Part shown: positions 44,955 through 55,429 of the stretch, piece by piece
Position numbering within the stretch: position 1 is the first letter of the stretch
Layout of the letters: each line of letters starts with the position of its first letter
Source: Molanna angustata
Lineage: Eukaryota > Arthropoda > Insecta > Trichoptera > Molannidae
NCBI GenBank assembly: GCA_963576475.1
Contig: OY754989.1
Location: 24,566,031-24,630,030 of the forward strand
Reading direction: 5' to 3'
Length of the DNA stretch: 64,000 nt
Translations under genes and position numbers: made by a program
The notes under the pieces: model-generated
What the model was told of the DNA's origin: nothing
Database searches by the model: none
The model's input: only the letters and a program-made list of their open reading frames with translations

Positions 44955-45700
44955 ATTAATTAGGGAAGTCAATAAAAAAACATAAATTATAAACGTTGCG
45001 CAAGCGCTTAAAGTGATCACAGATACTGGCCGACGACATATCTTGAGCCCTGTTGGTGTCTGATATACCTGGTTCTCCTATTGTTTGTCTGTATTGAATT
45101 TTAAGACACCTACAGGGCTTACGACCTGTCATCGGCTGGTTTACGACAATTATTCCATCTTATTGAGTTACCTTGTCAATGCAATTTTTGAAAGTTCTAT
45201 ATATTATTTGAATGATGATGGGTCGGTGGCAGAGCGGTTAGCGCGCTGGGCTAGTAATCCAGTGGTCGCAAGTTCGAATCCTGCCTCGACCGATTTCGTT
45301 CACCTAAGCACAAGCATTTATTTGATTATTTTAGGGAACGTAGGAAGATGTATATGTACTTGTTTAACAAGGACATATTCATTTAAAAAAAAATGAGTAA
45401 CTAATCACCTGAAAATAAGACATTATTACTATTGCCATCTATGAAGTAACCATGAAACTTTTTGTAACGCCATCTATTGAGAAATTGGTTTATTTGTAAA
45501 CAATGAAAGCAACGGTCCTTATAAATTAGGTGACGGTGTTCTCGCACAGATGTCATCCCTGAACTGCGCCAGAAATATTATTTCATTTTTGGCTTGTTTA
45601 CCTACTTGTACCAATGAGTATGTAAAACGAATATTTGTTTAATTGCATATACGCAAACATTGGATTTTTTTCCCTGTCGGGAGTCATGTTTTTTTAATTG
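44955..45700. mobile_element. FB1 long form with opposed arms, split by a SINE
   Basis: Left arm near 45010-45080 (gcgcttaaagtgatcac, gccctgttggtgtctg) opposes 45105-45145 (agacacctacagggcttac, gacctgtcatcggctgg) across a short centre. The outer part continues to a SINE B at 45220 and resumes at 45395 (cacctgaaaataagac, cgccatctattgag, gtgttctcgcacagatgtc, ttaattgcatatacgca, tgtcgggagtca). Confidence 0.75.
45220..45393 (+). mobile_element. tRNA-derived SINE, family B, third copy
   Basis: Head gggtcggtggcagagcgg, gggctagtaatccagtgg, gcaagttcgaatcctgcctc; body and poly(A) as in other copies. Inserted in FB1; aatga occurs on both sides and may be a short target duplication. Confidence 0.85.
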
Positions 45701-45739
45701 CGTACATACAATTAAAAAAATATTCGATTTTAATATCAA

Positions 45740-46235
45740 TAATTTACTAACTTACTTACTTCCGATAGCCATACAACTCTGGTAGAGCTTTAGCCTCCTG
45801 AACAATACCTTTCCAAGCCTTCCTGTCAGCTGCAGTGAACTCCCAGTCATCACAAGCATTCAGCACGTTCAGATCTCGGGTAACATTGTCCATCAATCAC
45901 TGCCTTGGTCTTCCCACAGGGTTATTTTGCAGGATACGTTTTGTGGCTCTTTCTTCCCCTGATCTGATAACATGTCCAATCAAAGCTAATCTTCTGGACC
46001 TGATTTCGCTGGTGATTAAAGGTTGTTCTGTCAATGCACGAATTTCCTCATTGCTTCGTGGTCTCCAGATACCTGCCGCAATTCCTGGTCTTGGGCCTTA
46101 TATTTTACGCAATATCCTGTTTTCAAACTTTAGCAGTCTTTGTTGGTCCTTGAGTGTCATGCACCAGGACTCGGCACAATACAGGATTACTGGTTTAAGT
46201 TTCACTCCTCACGATATGGACTTCTTATTTTTTTC
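45740..46235 (-). mobile_element. RTE-like LINE, C-terminal region
   Basis: The minus strand reads LYCAESWCMTLKDQQRLLKF, ENRILRKI, a stop, then GIAAGIWRPRSNEEIRALTE, RRLALIGHVIRSGEERATKR, NPVGRPRQ and DNVTRDLNVLNACDDWEFTA. The order LIGHVxR ... GRPR ... DxVxxDL is the RTE C-terminal signature. Stops and substitutions make it inactive. The plus-strand 140-codon frame is its shadow. Confidence 0.78.
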
Positions 46236-46237
46236 AG

Positions 46238-46505
46238 GCTGTCACAATGGGACTTAAAATCAACACCCCGAAGACAAAGTACCTCTACCTATCCAAATTA
46301 AATTACTTTAGGAAGCCACCCTATAATGATGTGGTTGTCAGTGGGGATAGGGTAGAAGAAGTGGATAAGTTCACCTATCTGGGTAGCATTCTTACTAACA
46401 CCAATTGAGTTGAGCGTTGAGATAATGTCCCGAATTCAAAGTGGCACAAGAGCAGCAGCGGCACTGGGAGCATTTCTGTCTCCAAAGTCCATATCAATAA
46501 TTTGA
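46238..46505 (+). mobile_element. RTE-like LINE fragment
   Basis: Encodes AVTMGLKINTPKTKYLYLSK, KPPYNDVVVSGDRVEEVDKF and TYLGSILTNTN-stop. Nucleotides match 36890-36985. It is joined head-on to the minus-strand fragment at 46235, a chance fusion of two decayed copies. Confidence 0.72.
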
Positions 46506-46659
46506 GACGAATAATAATAATGATGATATTTATATCACTAGCTATGTGTAGCCATGATCCAATTTGTCTGGTTCCCCTATCTAAAGGTTACGAAGGTCAG
46601 ATGGCAGTCGCTTCAATATAATAACCAGACTCGCCAATTCCAGGATCATGGTCAATAGT

Positions 46660-46865
46660 GATGAGCAAAAGTCTTGCAAGTCTTGCAGTCTTGGTCTTGG
46701 TCTTGCATTTTTTGCAAGACCAAGACCAAGACCACATACTTCACTGCAAGAACAAGACCAAGACCAGGTACGCAAGACCAAGACCAAGAACAAGACCATG
46801 CTTGCAAGACCAAGAGTCTTGCAAGACTTAAATGCAAGACTCTTGCGGTCTTGCATTTTTTCAAT
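46660..46865. mobile_element. CAAGAC-hexamer element with TAGTGATGAGCAAA end, first copy
   Basis: It starts tagtgatgagcaaaagtc and is filled by gcaagaccaagaccaagac words on one side and cttggtcttggtcttgc on the other, making it partly self-complementary. It ends gtcttgcattttttc. Both strands are open in several frames (Leu-Val and Lys-Thr or Gln-Asp alternation), which is a hexamer artefact. Confidence 0.7.
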
Positions 46866-46917
46866 ATGTTAACATATTACTCATAGAAATTGCATTGGAA
46901 CGACAGTAAATGACTTA

Positions 46918-47879
46918 TCCAACTGTCGATTCGTTTAAGGGAATGAAATTCTCTTGAAGGAAGAGGCAGTTTAAATTCAAGATACGCGAGATTGTATGCA
47001 GGGTCTATATTTTTCACGGTGTTTCCAACTTTGAAGTCAAAAAACACCAACATAGAGGCTTCGCAGCATATATGTTCCATAGACGGATTTACTCAGAATT
47101 CGGAGTAGAACATTTCGTGAGTCTCTGTGTGTGTATGTGTGTGTGTGTGTGTCGGTCCCCCGTATTAACTTTTGATCCGCTCAATTCACAGAGCCGAAAA
47201 TTTCAGAGTATATAAACAGTAATAGGCCTACAAAACTGTTATACTTAGAATTTTGAATTTTTGTTTCAGTCAGGAGTTATCAACTTTTGAATTTTCACTT
47301 TATTTTTCCATATATCTCAGAAAGCATAAAAGCTAGAACGCTGAAAATTAGTATGAATATAGACAAATACAAAATCTCAAATTTAATTATTCAAATAAAT
47401 TACAGAGTTTCTTTTTTAATATATTTTTTATGACAAATTTATGTGTTTAACTGCCTATATTTCCATAATTTTTAAAAATATCGCAAAAAGCCGAAACACC
47501 TCATTAGCATTGTAGTATTACATCTCCATTTTTTTTTAACAATTTTTATAAAAATTTACGACATCGCTTCATACAATTTGTATGGCAGTCGCCTATACAC
47601 AATATGTAAGAAGACTTAATAGTTTGATACTTAAATCTCCAAACATACATACATACATACCATCATGCTGGTTTCATATTCCGGGTAGGAAAAAGGACTG
47701 ACCTCCACACTATCCTATATTGACATACATACCTACATGTGTAGTATAGAAAACAAAATATCTTAAAATATTCAATAATTTTGATTTTTGGGTTTATAGT
47801 TTGGTAGGTACTTATTCTTCAACTATACATAGGTACTATCGCTATCAACAGTTGGATCTCATGTGTTACATGCAACTAG
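46918..47879 (+). mobile_element. Non-autonomous Helitron-like element, third full-length copy
   Basis: It begins A|TCCAACTGTCGATTCG and ends ACATGCAACTAG|T, with CATGT-gtt-ACATG just inside. It shares gaagtcaaaaaacaccaaca, a (gt)n run, ccatatatctcag, gtcgcctatacacaatatg and gacatacatacctac with the 58.3-kb copy. Roughly 960 bp; no Rep/helicase. Confidence 0.75.
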
Positions 47880-47884
47880 TAGTA

Positions 47885-48350
47885 TGGTTTAAAATAACAT
47901 ACAAAGATCGAATTTTATGACATCATTTTATAAAAATGGTATAAAAATAATTTATAATTTAAATAATTTTGTTTCATTGTTAAATGAATTCATAATAATA
48001 AATAGGTGTAGTTACCAAAATGTAATTTCTAGGTAGGTACTTCTTTAAGAATGAAATTTACATATCGGTTTAAAATAGGAACAAATATTTATTATACTAT
48101 GAACACGTGCGTGTATACACAGGAAGTCAACATCTCAGATTCAAATTGTCTCATATTACGTTTACGTGATGCAAAAATAACTCTTATCATTACTACAGCA
48201 AATGTCATATTTAATTGACCGCGGTGTGTAAAAGAATAAAATAATATTATTCTTCGAGACAATAATTTTGGCCGATGTAAACAAACGTACTCAGAGGCGT
48301 TGCAAGTGTAGGTACTTTACCTTGTGCATAAAGTAAATACAATTAATTAT
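47885..48350. other. AT-rich spacer
   Basis: No match to window repeats and no coding. Confidence 0.35.
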
Positions 48351-48354
48351 TTTA

Positions 48355-48500
48355 TTTAATGTTTTCCAAATTTCGATTTGTTCAAGAGAATTTATTTCTA
48401 TTAACAGACCGATAAAAGTTTCAATCGAAGATGTGCGAGATATGTATGCCAGATCTATATTTTTCATGGTTTTTTCAACTTTGAAAATACCATTCCTATG
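48355..48500 (+). mobile_element. Helitron-like 5' fragment
   Basis: gatttgttcaagagaattta, tgcgagatatgtatgccag and atatttttcatgg match the first 150 bases of the family. Confidence 0.6.
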
Positions 48501-48689
48501 GAGCACGTTACAACTATTTAATTTTCATACGAATAATACTGCCGAAGGCCATTTACAATTACAATTATACACAATACAAATAAAAATATTCATCACAGTC
48601 AATTAGAAAATCATAATAATGTACCTATTTATTTTATCGATTGAATGAATATGCAAACAAAGCATTAAATATACATATAAGGGACACAC

Positions 48690-48836
48690 ACAGACACACT
48701 AAGCCTCTAAGTTGGTGTTTTTTGACTTCAAAGTTGAAAAAAACATGAAAGATATAGACCTGGCATAAAATTCTCTTAATACTGACGATTCATTAAGATA
48801 AATAAATTATCTTGAACGTGACGACAGTTGGAATAT
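48690..48836 (-). mobile_element. Helitron-like 5' fragment, opposite strand
   Basis: taagttggtgttttttgact, cttcaaagttgaaaa and acgacagttgga, in minus orientation, ending at the family's 5' terminus. With 48355-48500 it forms two opposed ends without a centre. Confidence 0.6.
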
Positions 48837-48839
48837 TAT

Positions 48840-49130
48840 GTATCTATGTATATATGGGTATGTACATATGTATGCATGTATATATTTTTAAGTGTTTAGA
48901 TTTTCTTATTAGTATGAATAGCTAAATTTTGTATTTTTGTAAAGTAATCCTGTTATTGATTTCTCTGATCTAACTTTCATTGAATTAATATGTCTTTTGG
49001 TTTGTATGGAAAAAAAATGTTAATTTGCCATAAATAAATGTAATAAATATTTTTTTTTGCTAAATCACATAGATTTTTGTTATATAAGATAGTCTATGTT
49101 TTTTTTAAATGTATAATAATACAAAATAAT
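48840..49130. other. AT-rich spacer
   Basis: tatgtatatatgggtatg simple sequence at 48840-48890. Nothing else. Confidence 0.35.
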
Positions 49131-49139
49131 GATGCATTT

Positions 49140-49440
49140 TCATTCATTCATTCATACCATCACGGCATATCCCACAATGTGGGGTAACCAGCGAAAGGTG
49201 TGCGGGTGTGCATTGCCTTATAAAAGGGAGCACAACACATATGTGTATACCCACACACCAGTCTCGTCTCACCTAAAAAGGCACTACATTCAGCATGGGT
49301 GGTGAACCTCATTGCTGAACTATGTCAGATGTTATTGTTGCCTGTTGTATTTTCGATTACCCGGCTCTTACGGGACACTCGAAAACAGTAATAGAAAAGA
49401 GTGGAAGCACTATTCTAAGCCGGTGCCTCTCAGCTACTTT
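49140..49440 (+). repeat. Dispersed repeat DR2, second copy
   Basis: ccatcacggcatatcccaca, gtggggtaaccagcgaaagg, cacaccag, aaaaggcactacattcagc, ttgctgaactatg in the same order as 16221-16570. Confidence 0.72.
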
Positions 49441-49519
49441 TTATTTTATTTTATTAATAATGCGTGTCGTTCCGTTTTCAAATTTTTAACATTTTCATGA
49501 AACGAGTTTCTTAATTTAT

Positions 49520-49980
49520 TTTTTATTTCAATATTTTATTATGAAAACTTATTTTTTAATGCCATTTTATGAAAGTAATGTGCCTTTTTAGCAATTTAAA
49601 AATAAAAATACAAAATTTTAAGTTTCCCAAGCTTGGGGTCACTTTGTAATATTTGACAGTTAAAAAAATTGAGAAACACTGATCAGATATGTTTCAAAAT
49701 CTAATGGGATCTAAGCGAGTATTAGATATACAAATTTGAAAAGAATTGAATGAGTACTTTAGTCTATAATCAATAAAGTAAAATGAACACGCCGTACATA
49801 GCACACAGCACATAGAACACACACAGATACATTGTGATGAAACTTTCAGAATACAATCTCACCATGATACTAGTTAATAATCTGCAATAAAAAGAATACC
49901 CTTAAAAATTTCAAATTCATAACTCCGCACTTTATCACCTTCGGGGGTAGTGGAGAGTAAAAATATTTCACATCAAACCA
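49520..49980. repeat. Dispersed repeat DR1, reverse orientation
   Basis: cactttgtaatatttgacag, gagaaacactgatcag, tctaatgggatctaagcga, gactaaagtac-complement gtactttagtctataatc, acgccgtacatag, ctcaccatgatactagtt and gtagtggagagtaaaaat. It shows that DR1 extends into the SINE A-like tail seen at 20580-20700. Confidence 0.75.
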
Positions 49981-49984
49981 TTGA

Positions 49985-50775
49985 TTTTTTACGTTCATAT
50001 TGCCAATGTCAAACGCAGTGGTTCAACCATGTTAAGTAAAAATACATAATATCTACTGTGAAACAATATTTAATAAACAGTAAGTACTTAAGGCAAACAA
50101 CACGTACCTACTCTAATGATGTATTTGTAAAAGAATGTAATTTAATTAATATTATATAGGGTACCAATAGAAGAGGGTACCTATGTATATACATACATAA
50201 GCAATATAGAGGTATACTCTTTGACAAAAAGAACCTCAATGACTTTCAAACTTAAAAATCTAATGAATTACGTATGATTGTTTGACCATTGGATGATCAC
50301 TAGTAGGTACATACAAATTTAAGAAATCTTTGTATGAAGTTAGATTGAAAAAGCCAATTTTCTAAAAGCATAACATTTTTTCCACTTTTAATAATAGATG
50401 CACATTATTTTAATTAAACAATAAAAAAATGATTAATTAAATTTACCATACAAGGAAATAAAATAAAATCAATTATTAATAAAAAAAACACGGCACTCGG
50501 CTCTGAACGAGCGGTATGTATGTCAAAGAAAGGATTAGTACTTCTCTTGTGTTACGCCGCCGTTAGACAAACATGACATTTATGTTACTATCATTAAAGT
50601 ATATTTTTGCATGAGTTTGCACGAAATAAGACATTTTGAATCTGGCACGGTTCATATTTTAACATCCTGTGTAGGACGTAGGTATATGTTTCTGTGCGAG
50701 TTTTGACATGATATAATATTATACCTACATAAATATCTATCATTCAAGTAAGTTGGAAGGTATATTCATTATTTC
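49985..50775. other. AT-rich spacer
   Basis: No coding. A cggcactcggctctgaacga patch at 50492 is slightly richer in G+C. No repeat match. Confidence 0.35.
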
Positions 50776-50780
50776 ACGAG

Positions 50781-51640
50781 TTGCATGTAACACATGAGAC
50801 ACAATTTAAGAGTACGTATCAAACTAAAAACACACATTAATAAATATTTTAAGTTTTCTTATTTTCCAACAACAACTGTCGATTTGTTTAAGGGAATTTA
50901 TTCTCTTAACATATCAAGCGATGATACGCGAGATTTGTATGCCAGGTCTATATTTTTCGTGTTTTTTTCAACTTTGGAGTAAAAAAAGTCAACTTAGAGG
51001 CTACTCAGCATACCTATATGTTATATAAATAGATTATTATTAGATGGGTCGATGGCAGAGCGGTTAGCGTGCTGGGCTAGTAATCCAGTGGTTGTCAGTT
51101 CGAATCCTGCCTTGACCGTTTTCTTTCACCTATAGCATAAGCATTTATGCTTATTTTAGGGAAAGTAGGAAGATACATATATATGTACTTGTTTAGCAAG
51201 GACATATTCATTTTGTATGTAATGTTTTTTAACATTTTTTATAAAAATTGAATTTAGTGACGACATCTTTTCATACAATTTGTAAGGCATCTCAAAATTC
51301 AACAATTATTGTAATAAAATAGTTTAGTGACGACATTTCATAAAAATTGTGTAGCAGTGACCTATACACAATATATTATTAGGCAATGAAATATAATATC
51401 ATTGATCTAAGGTGACTAAATAGTTTGATACTTAATCTTCAAAATAAATACATACCATCAAACTGTTTTCATATTCTGGGTAAGAAGGAAGGACTGACCT
51501 CTCCATACTACCCTATCTTGACATACATACCTACATGTTTTGTATAGAGTACAAAATATCTTAAAATATTCAATTGTTTGTATTTAGGGGTTTCTATTTC
51601 TGTGCGTATTCTTTAACTAAACATACTATCGCATGTCTGA
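50781..51640 (+). mobile_element. Rearranged Helitron-like copy containing a SINE
   Basis: A reversed 3' end (gagttgcatgtaacacatga, 50781) is followed by a plus-strand 5' part (caactgtcgatttgtttaag at 50874). The SINE B comes at 51046, then the rest (gaatttagtgacgacatc, gtgacctatacacaatat, gacatacatacctacatg, actatcgcatgtctgatag). Two opposed ends suggest one copy inserted into or next to another. Confidence 0.65.
51046..51214 (+). mobile_element. tRNA-derived SINE, family B, fourth copy
   Basis: Head gggtcgatggcagagcgg, gggctagtaatccagtgg, gtcagttcgaatcctgcctt; body agcataagcatttatgctta, aagtaggaagatacat, gcaaggacatattcatttt. Inserted in the Helitron-like copy. Confidence 0.82.
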
Positions 51641-51644
51641 TAGT

Positions 51645-52090
51645 TTCCTTGTATTTATTTGTATATTATTATAATTTTAGGGAGAGGACTTATATAATTG
51701 ACATCAATGTTCATGACTAGAAAAATATTTTGTTAGATATTTTCATAAGAATAATCTTTGAAAGATTTATTATATTCAGACAATGATTTTAGTTTTGATT
51801 CACTTCAGCTTATACATCGACGTTATGGATCTTAAATTTTTCAACATGTTTGTATTTCATTTTTTATTTTTATAACTATAATAACAACATAATATGAAAA
51901 GTTATAAAAATACAGAAATTTCAAGACGACATATAAACGATATTTCATAGTTTGGTGATTTTTTTTTCCAAAAATTGTAATAATTTGATCTTAGATTATA
52001 TATGTTTGATACCTAAAATTATATAACATGTTTACTTTAAGGAAAATTTAGGTTTCATTAAAAAAAATCGAATATGTACCTACTTTACCT
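51645..52090. other. AT-rich spacer
   Basis: No coding and no repeat match. Confidence 0.35.
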
Positions 52091-52094
52091 ACTC

Positions 52095-52285
52095 ATAAAA
52101 GTGCAAGACTTGCAAGACTCTTGCTGCAAGACCAAGACCAAGACCAAGACTATGTATGCAAGACCAAGACCAAGACTATACTTGTAAACGCAAGACCAAG
52201 ACCAAGACCGCGGGTGCAAGACCAAGACCAAGACCAAGACCACCCCGGTCTTGGTCTTGGTCTTGCATTTGCTCATCACTAATGG
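52095..52285. mobile_element. CAAGAC-hexamer element, second copy
   Basis: gtgcaagacttgcaagactc at the left, several runs of accaagaccaagacc separated by tatgtatg, tatacttgtaaac and gcgggt, and a right part cttggtcttggtcttgc ending tttgctcatcactaatgg. The right end is the inverse of the left end at 46669 (tagtgatgagcaaa). Confidence 0.7.
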
Positions 52286-52299
52286 TCAAAGCGTACCCC

Positions 52300-53180
52300 G
52301 ATAGAAACGGGACAAAAAGCGCTAAGGAGAAAGAAGAATAATAATAAAGATATTTTTTTATTAACTAAACCGCCATTGTAAAACTGCTTTTACGGTGACC
52401 CCTGTCGTGAACGGAAACGGAAGATCCCTCCCCCTCCTCGTCTGCTATTTTTTTTACAATTTTACCATGTCTTTCACCATCGCTACCAACTTAAGGGGCA
52501 GGGTAAGGCAATGTAGGCATGTCAAATGCAAACTTTGTTAACTATTGTATGAGAATGTACGTCCTTAAAGATTACAATCGTGTGCGCCCAAGTTAGTACA
52601 TTTGATTCGAGCGTTACATAAAATACTATGTTTTATATGATTTTACAAAAAAGTGAGAACATTATGAGAAAACGTATCGAGCCAATGTTTAGATTTATAA
52701 AATAACTATCATTTAAAAAAACATTCATGTTTCTAAGCCTTATAAGTTTTGAGTTATGAATAAAAAAACTGAGAAAACAGGTATTATTAAAATAAATATT
52801 ACGAAAAAAGTACACAAGATGAAAGAAAGTGTATCAGGCCAATGTATAGACAAATAATGTGAGAATAATATATATTTTTGTTGAAGACGTAACATTTAAG
52901 AATACGGCGTAATGAGCATCATAAAAGTACCTTGGAGCCTATCCCGTCACCTTAATGTATTTTAACCCCTGTTATACGATACATAATCGTAATATAACTA
53001 ACCTTGAATATTAACGTTTTTAGACTAGACCTTAGAACACACCACAGCTCACGATACCAAGATCGGATAAGCTCTCAAAGTTGATATTAAACGCGAAAAT
53101 TTTCAACAAAAAAAATAATAAGTAGAATAAAAAATCATACAACTAAATTAAATATAAAAATCAATTGCATATGCAATAAA
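52300..53180. other. Spacer
   Basis: 52370-52450 has a modest G+C rise (cggtgacccctgtcgtgaac). No frame or domain recognised; the rest is AT-rich. Confidence 0.35.
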
Positions 53181-53184
53181 AAAA

Positions 53185-53875
53185 ATATTCCATTTACATA
53201 CACATTGGTACAAGTATAGTACAAGCCAAAAATTAAATTATGTATATTTCTGGCGCAATTCAGGGGTGACATCTGTGCGAGACGCCGTCACCCCATTCAT
53301 AAGGACTGTTGCTTTCATTGTTTAAAAATAAACTAATTTCTCAATAGATGGCGTTACAAAAAAAAGTTACTTCATTGATGGCAATAGTATAATTCCTTAT
53401 TTTCATGTGAATTGTTACACATTATTCAAATATATAGAACTTTTAAAAATTACATTTATAAGGGAACTCAATAAGAAGGCATAATTGGTGAACGTTGCGC
53501 AAGCGCAACATAAAGTGATCACGTAAACCAGCCGATGACAGGTCGAAAGCCCTGTTGGTGCCTGATATACCTGGTTCTCATATTGTTTGTATTGGATTTC
53601 AAGGCACCTACAGGGCTTACGACCTGTCATCGGCTGGTTACGTGATCACTTTATGCGCTTGCGCAATGTGATCACCAAATATGCCTTTTAATTGATTTGC
53701 TCCAAATCCCTTATAAATTCAGTTTTGAAAGTTCCATATATTTGAATAATGAGAAACAAATATTTTGAAAATAAGCTGTTTTTACCAACGCCATCTATGA
53801 TGAGATATCTTTGACTTCCGACAGGGGAAAAAATCCAAGGTTTGCGTATTATGCAACTTTTAATATCAAACATAC
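53185..53875. mobile_element. FB1, most complete long form
   Basis: Both halves are present. The left half runs from aattgcatatgcaata, gcgagacgccgtcaccc, atagatggcgttac and cataattggtgaacgttgcg to gccgatgacaggtcg. The centre at about 53575-53600 is tattgtttgtattgg. The right half returns through ggcacctacagggcttacga, gcgcttgcgcaatg, cgccatctatgatg and gacttccgacagggg. Arms of about 90 bp around the centre are near-complementary. No coding. Confidence 0.82.
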
Positions 53876-53879
53876 AATC

Positions 53880-54105
53880 GCCTTAAATTGTGGTTACTAA
53901 AAAGTCGTTTTATAGCAATTTGATATGGAAATTTATTAGTCATGGTACCATCTAGAAACTGTTACTAAACTGTTACTACTGTGTGAAAGTACATGCACCC
54001 CTAGTTCACACAATACCTACTATTAACATAATATGTACATACGTACATGTCCACGTATCACTATCATACACCAATCAATATGTGTTTTGTAGCATTTAAC
54101 ATGTT
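53880..54105. other. Spacer
   Basis: Nothing recognised. Confidence 0.35.
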
Positions 54106-54195
54106 TATATACATACCATCAAGCCATGTTCCTCGCGGGGTAGTTAGAGAAAACCGAACGCCACTTATTTCTATTTTGACCACTAATATGTTATG
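54106..54195. repeat. Dispersed repeat DR4, short copy
   Basis: accatcaagccatgttcctc, gcggggtagttagag, aaccgaacgccac. Confidence 0.55.
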
Positions 54196-54239
54196 GAAAG
54201 ATATGCAACGCCATACAAATTATTCACATAAAGAATAGC

Positions 54240-54395
54240 GCACAATGCCCCGTATTCAATAACTATTGGAACTAAATTAGGAACGTTCTAAAATTTTAGA
54301 TTTACATAAATTTACGGTCTTATTTCAGCGTTATAAAATATCAACTAGGACTAAATGGAATAGGAACGTACCCATATTTTCCGGAAATAAGGGAA
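54240..54395. repeat. Dispersed repeat DR3
   Basis: ccccgtattcaataactat, aactaaattaggaacgttc, gcgttataaaatatcaacta, gactaaatggaataggaacg; same order as 34150-34370 and 41862-41930. Confidence 0.62.
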
Positions 54396-54456
54396 CATGT
54401 GCGTTTAAAGGATTTTGTGCATCGAATTATAAAACCCAAATTCCTAAAGCTATTAA

Positions 54457-55001
54457 CTAGTTGCATGTAACACATGAGATCCAACTGTCGATAGCGATAG
54501 TATGTATAGTTGAATAATAAAAAACAAACTATAAACCCATAAATCCAAATTATTAAAAAATTTTACACATGTTGGTATGTATGTCAAGATAGGACAGTAT
54601 GGAGGTCAGTCAAGTTTTCCTACCCGGAATATGAAAACAGCATTATGGTTCTGTATGTATGTTTGGAGATTAAGTACCTATCAAACTATTAAGTCTTCTT
54701 ACATATTGTGTATAGGCGACTGACATACAAATTGTATGAAGCAATGTCGTCACTAAATTCAATTTTTATAAAAATTGTTACACAGACACACAGACACACA
54801 AAACTCACATAAAATGTTCTACTCCGAATTCTGAGTAAATCCATGTATGGGAACATATATGCTGCGAGGCCTCTAGTTGGTGTTATTAGCATGCAAAAAG
54901 TCCACTACACCATACAAAATTTTCCTTCGTACACGCATCTTGGCTTAATAATGTCGATTCATTAAGAGAATTGAATTCTCATGAACGAATCGACAGTTGG
55001 A
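54457..55001 (-). mobile_element. Helitron-like element, internally deleted (about 545 bp)
   Basis: CTAG at 54457 preceded by A, then ttgcatgtaacacatgagat and ccaactgtcgatagcg (3' end in minus orientation). The far end reads gaacgaatcgacagttgga. The central part with the microsatellite and gtttcggctt segment is missing. Confidence 0.72.
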
Positions 55002-55165
55002 ATACACTTATTCATTCCATCACGGCATATTCCACAATGTGGCTTTTTTATCATAGATAAACGAATGTTGTGCTGTCCATATATGTATAGTTGGTTCGTG
55101 ATTAAAAGTTATTACGTCTTCTTTTTCTAATTATCCACTGGCTGTCTCTTGATGCTTTCCCTCAG

Positions 55166-55381
55166 CCAAGAAAGTGTGCCGCGGCGGACGACGACGACGA
55201 AAGAAAGCGAGAATGGTCGCACAATGCAGCACATAGCAAGAATGATTGTTTGGAGACTCAGCTACACAAGTCGCACGACACAATTCCCACAAGCGCCATT
55301 ATGACAAACACCATTATGTCCAACATATTTACTTTTTCGGGTCGCATTTACCTAAAGCGGATTAAAATTTTTAACTTATAG
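55166..55381 (+). CDS. Candidate terminal exon of an unidentified host gene
   Basis: A convincing acceptor (tgatgctttccctcag ending at 55165) opens a segment much richer in G+C than its surroundings and unlike any repeat here. Two frames are open. Entering in phase 1, as the donor at 17244 would require, gives KKVCRGGRRRRKKARMVAQC ST-stop at 55236, a strongly basic C-terminus. Entering in phase 0 gives 71 codons starting PRKCAAADDDDERKREWSHN with a stop at 55379-55381. The (gacgac)n run explains both the acidic and basic reading. I do not recognise either protein. No polyadenylation signal is obvious just downstream. It could be a decayed gene fragment rather than a live exon. Confidence 0.42.
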   Translation, partial: PRKCAAADDDDERKREWSHNAAHSKNDCLETQLHKSHDTIPTSAIMTNTIMSNIFTFSGRIYLKRIKIFNL

Positions 55382-55429
55382 TTTAGATTTTAGTGTTTTT
55401 TTATAAAGTAGTCGTAAAATATATCTTTT

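Noticed and set aside
45835..46257. 140-codon plus-strand gene
   Set aside because: Shadow frame of the minus-strand RTE fragment, which has the recognisable motifs.
46660..46865. Telomeric repeat
   Set aside because: Insect telomeres are usually TTAGG; the hexamer occurs in two short interstitial blocks with transposon-like ends.
46581..46886. Coding frames with Leu-Val or Lys-Thr alternation
   Set aside because: Translation of the CAAGAC hexamer; open on both strands in several frames.
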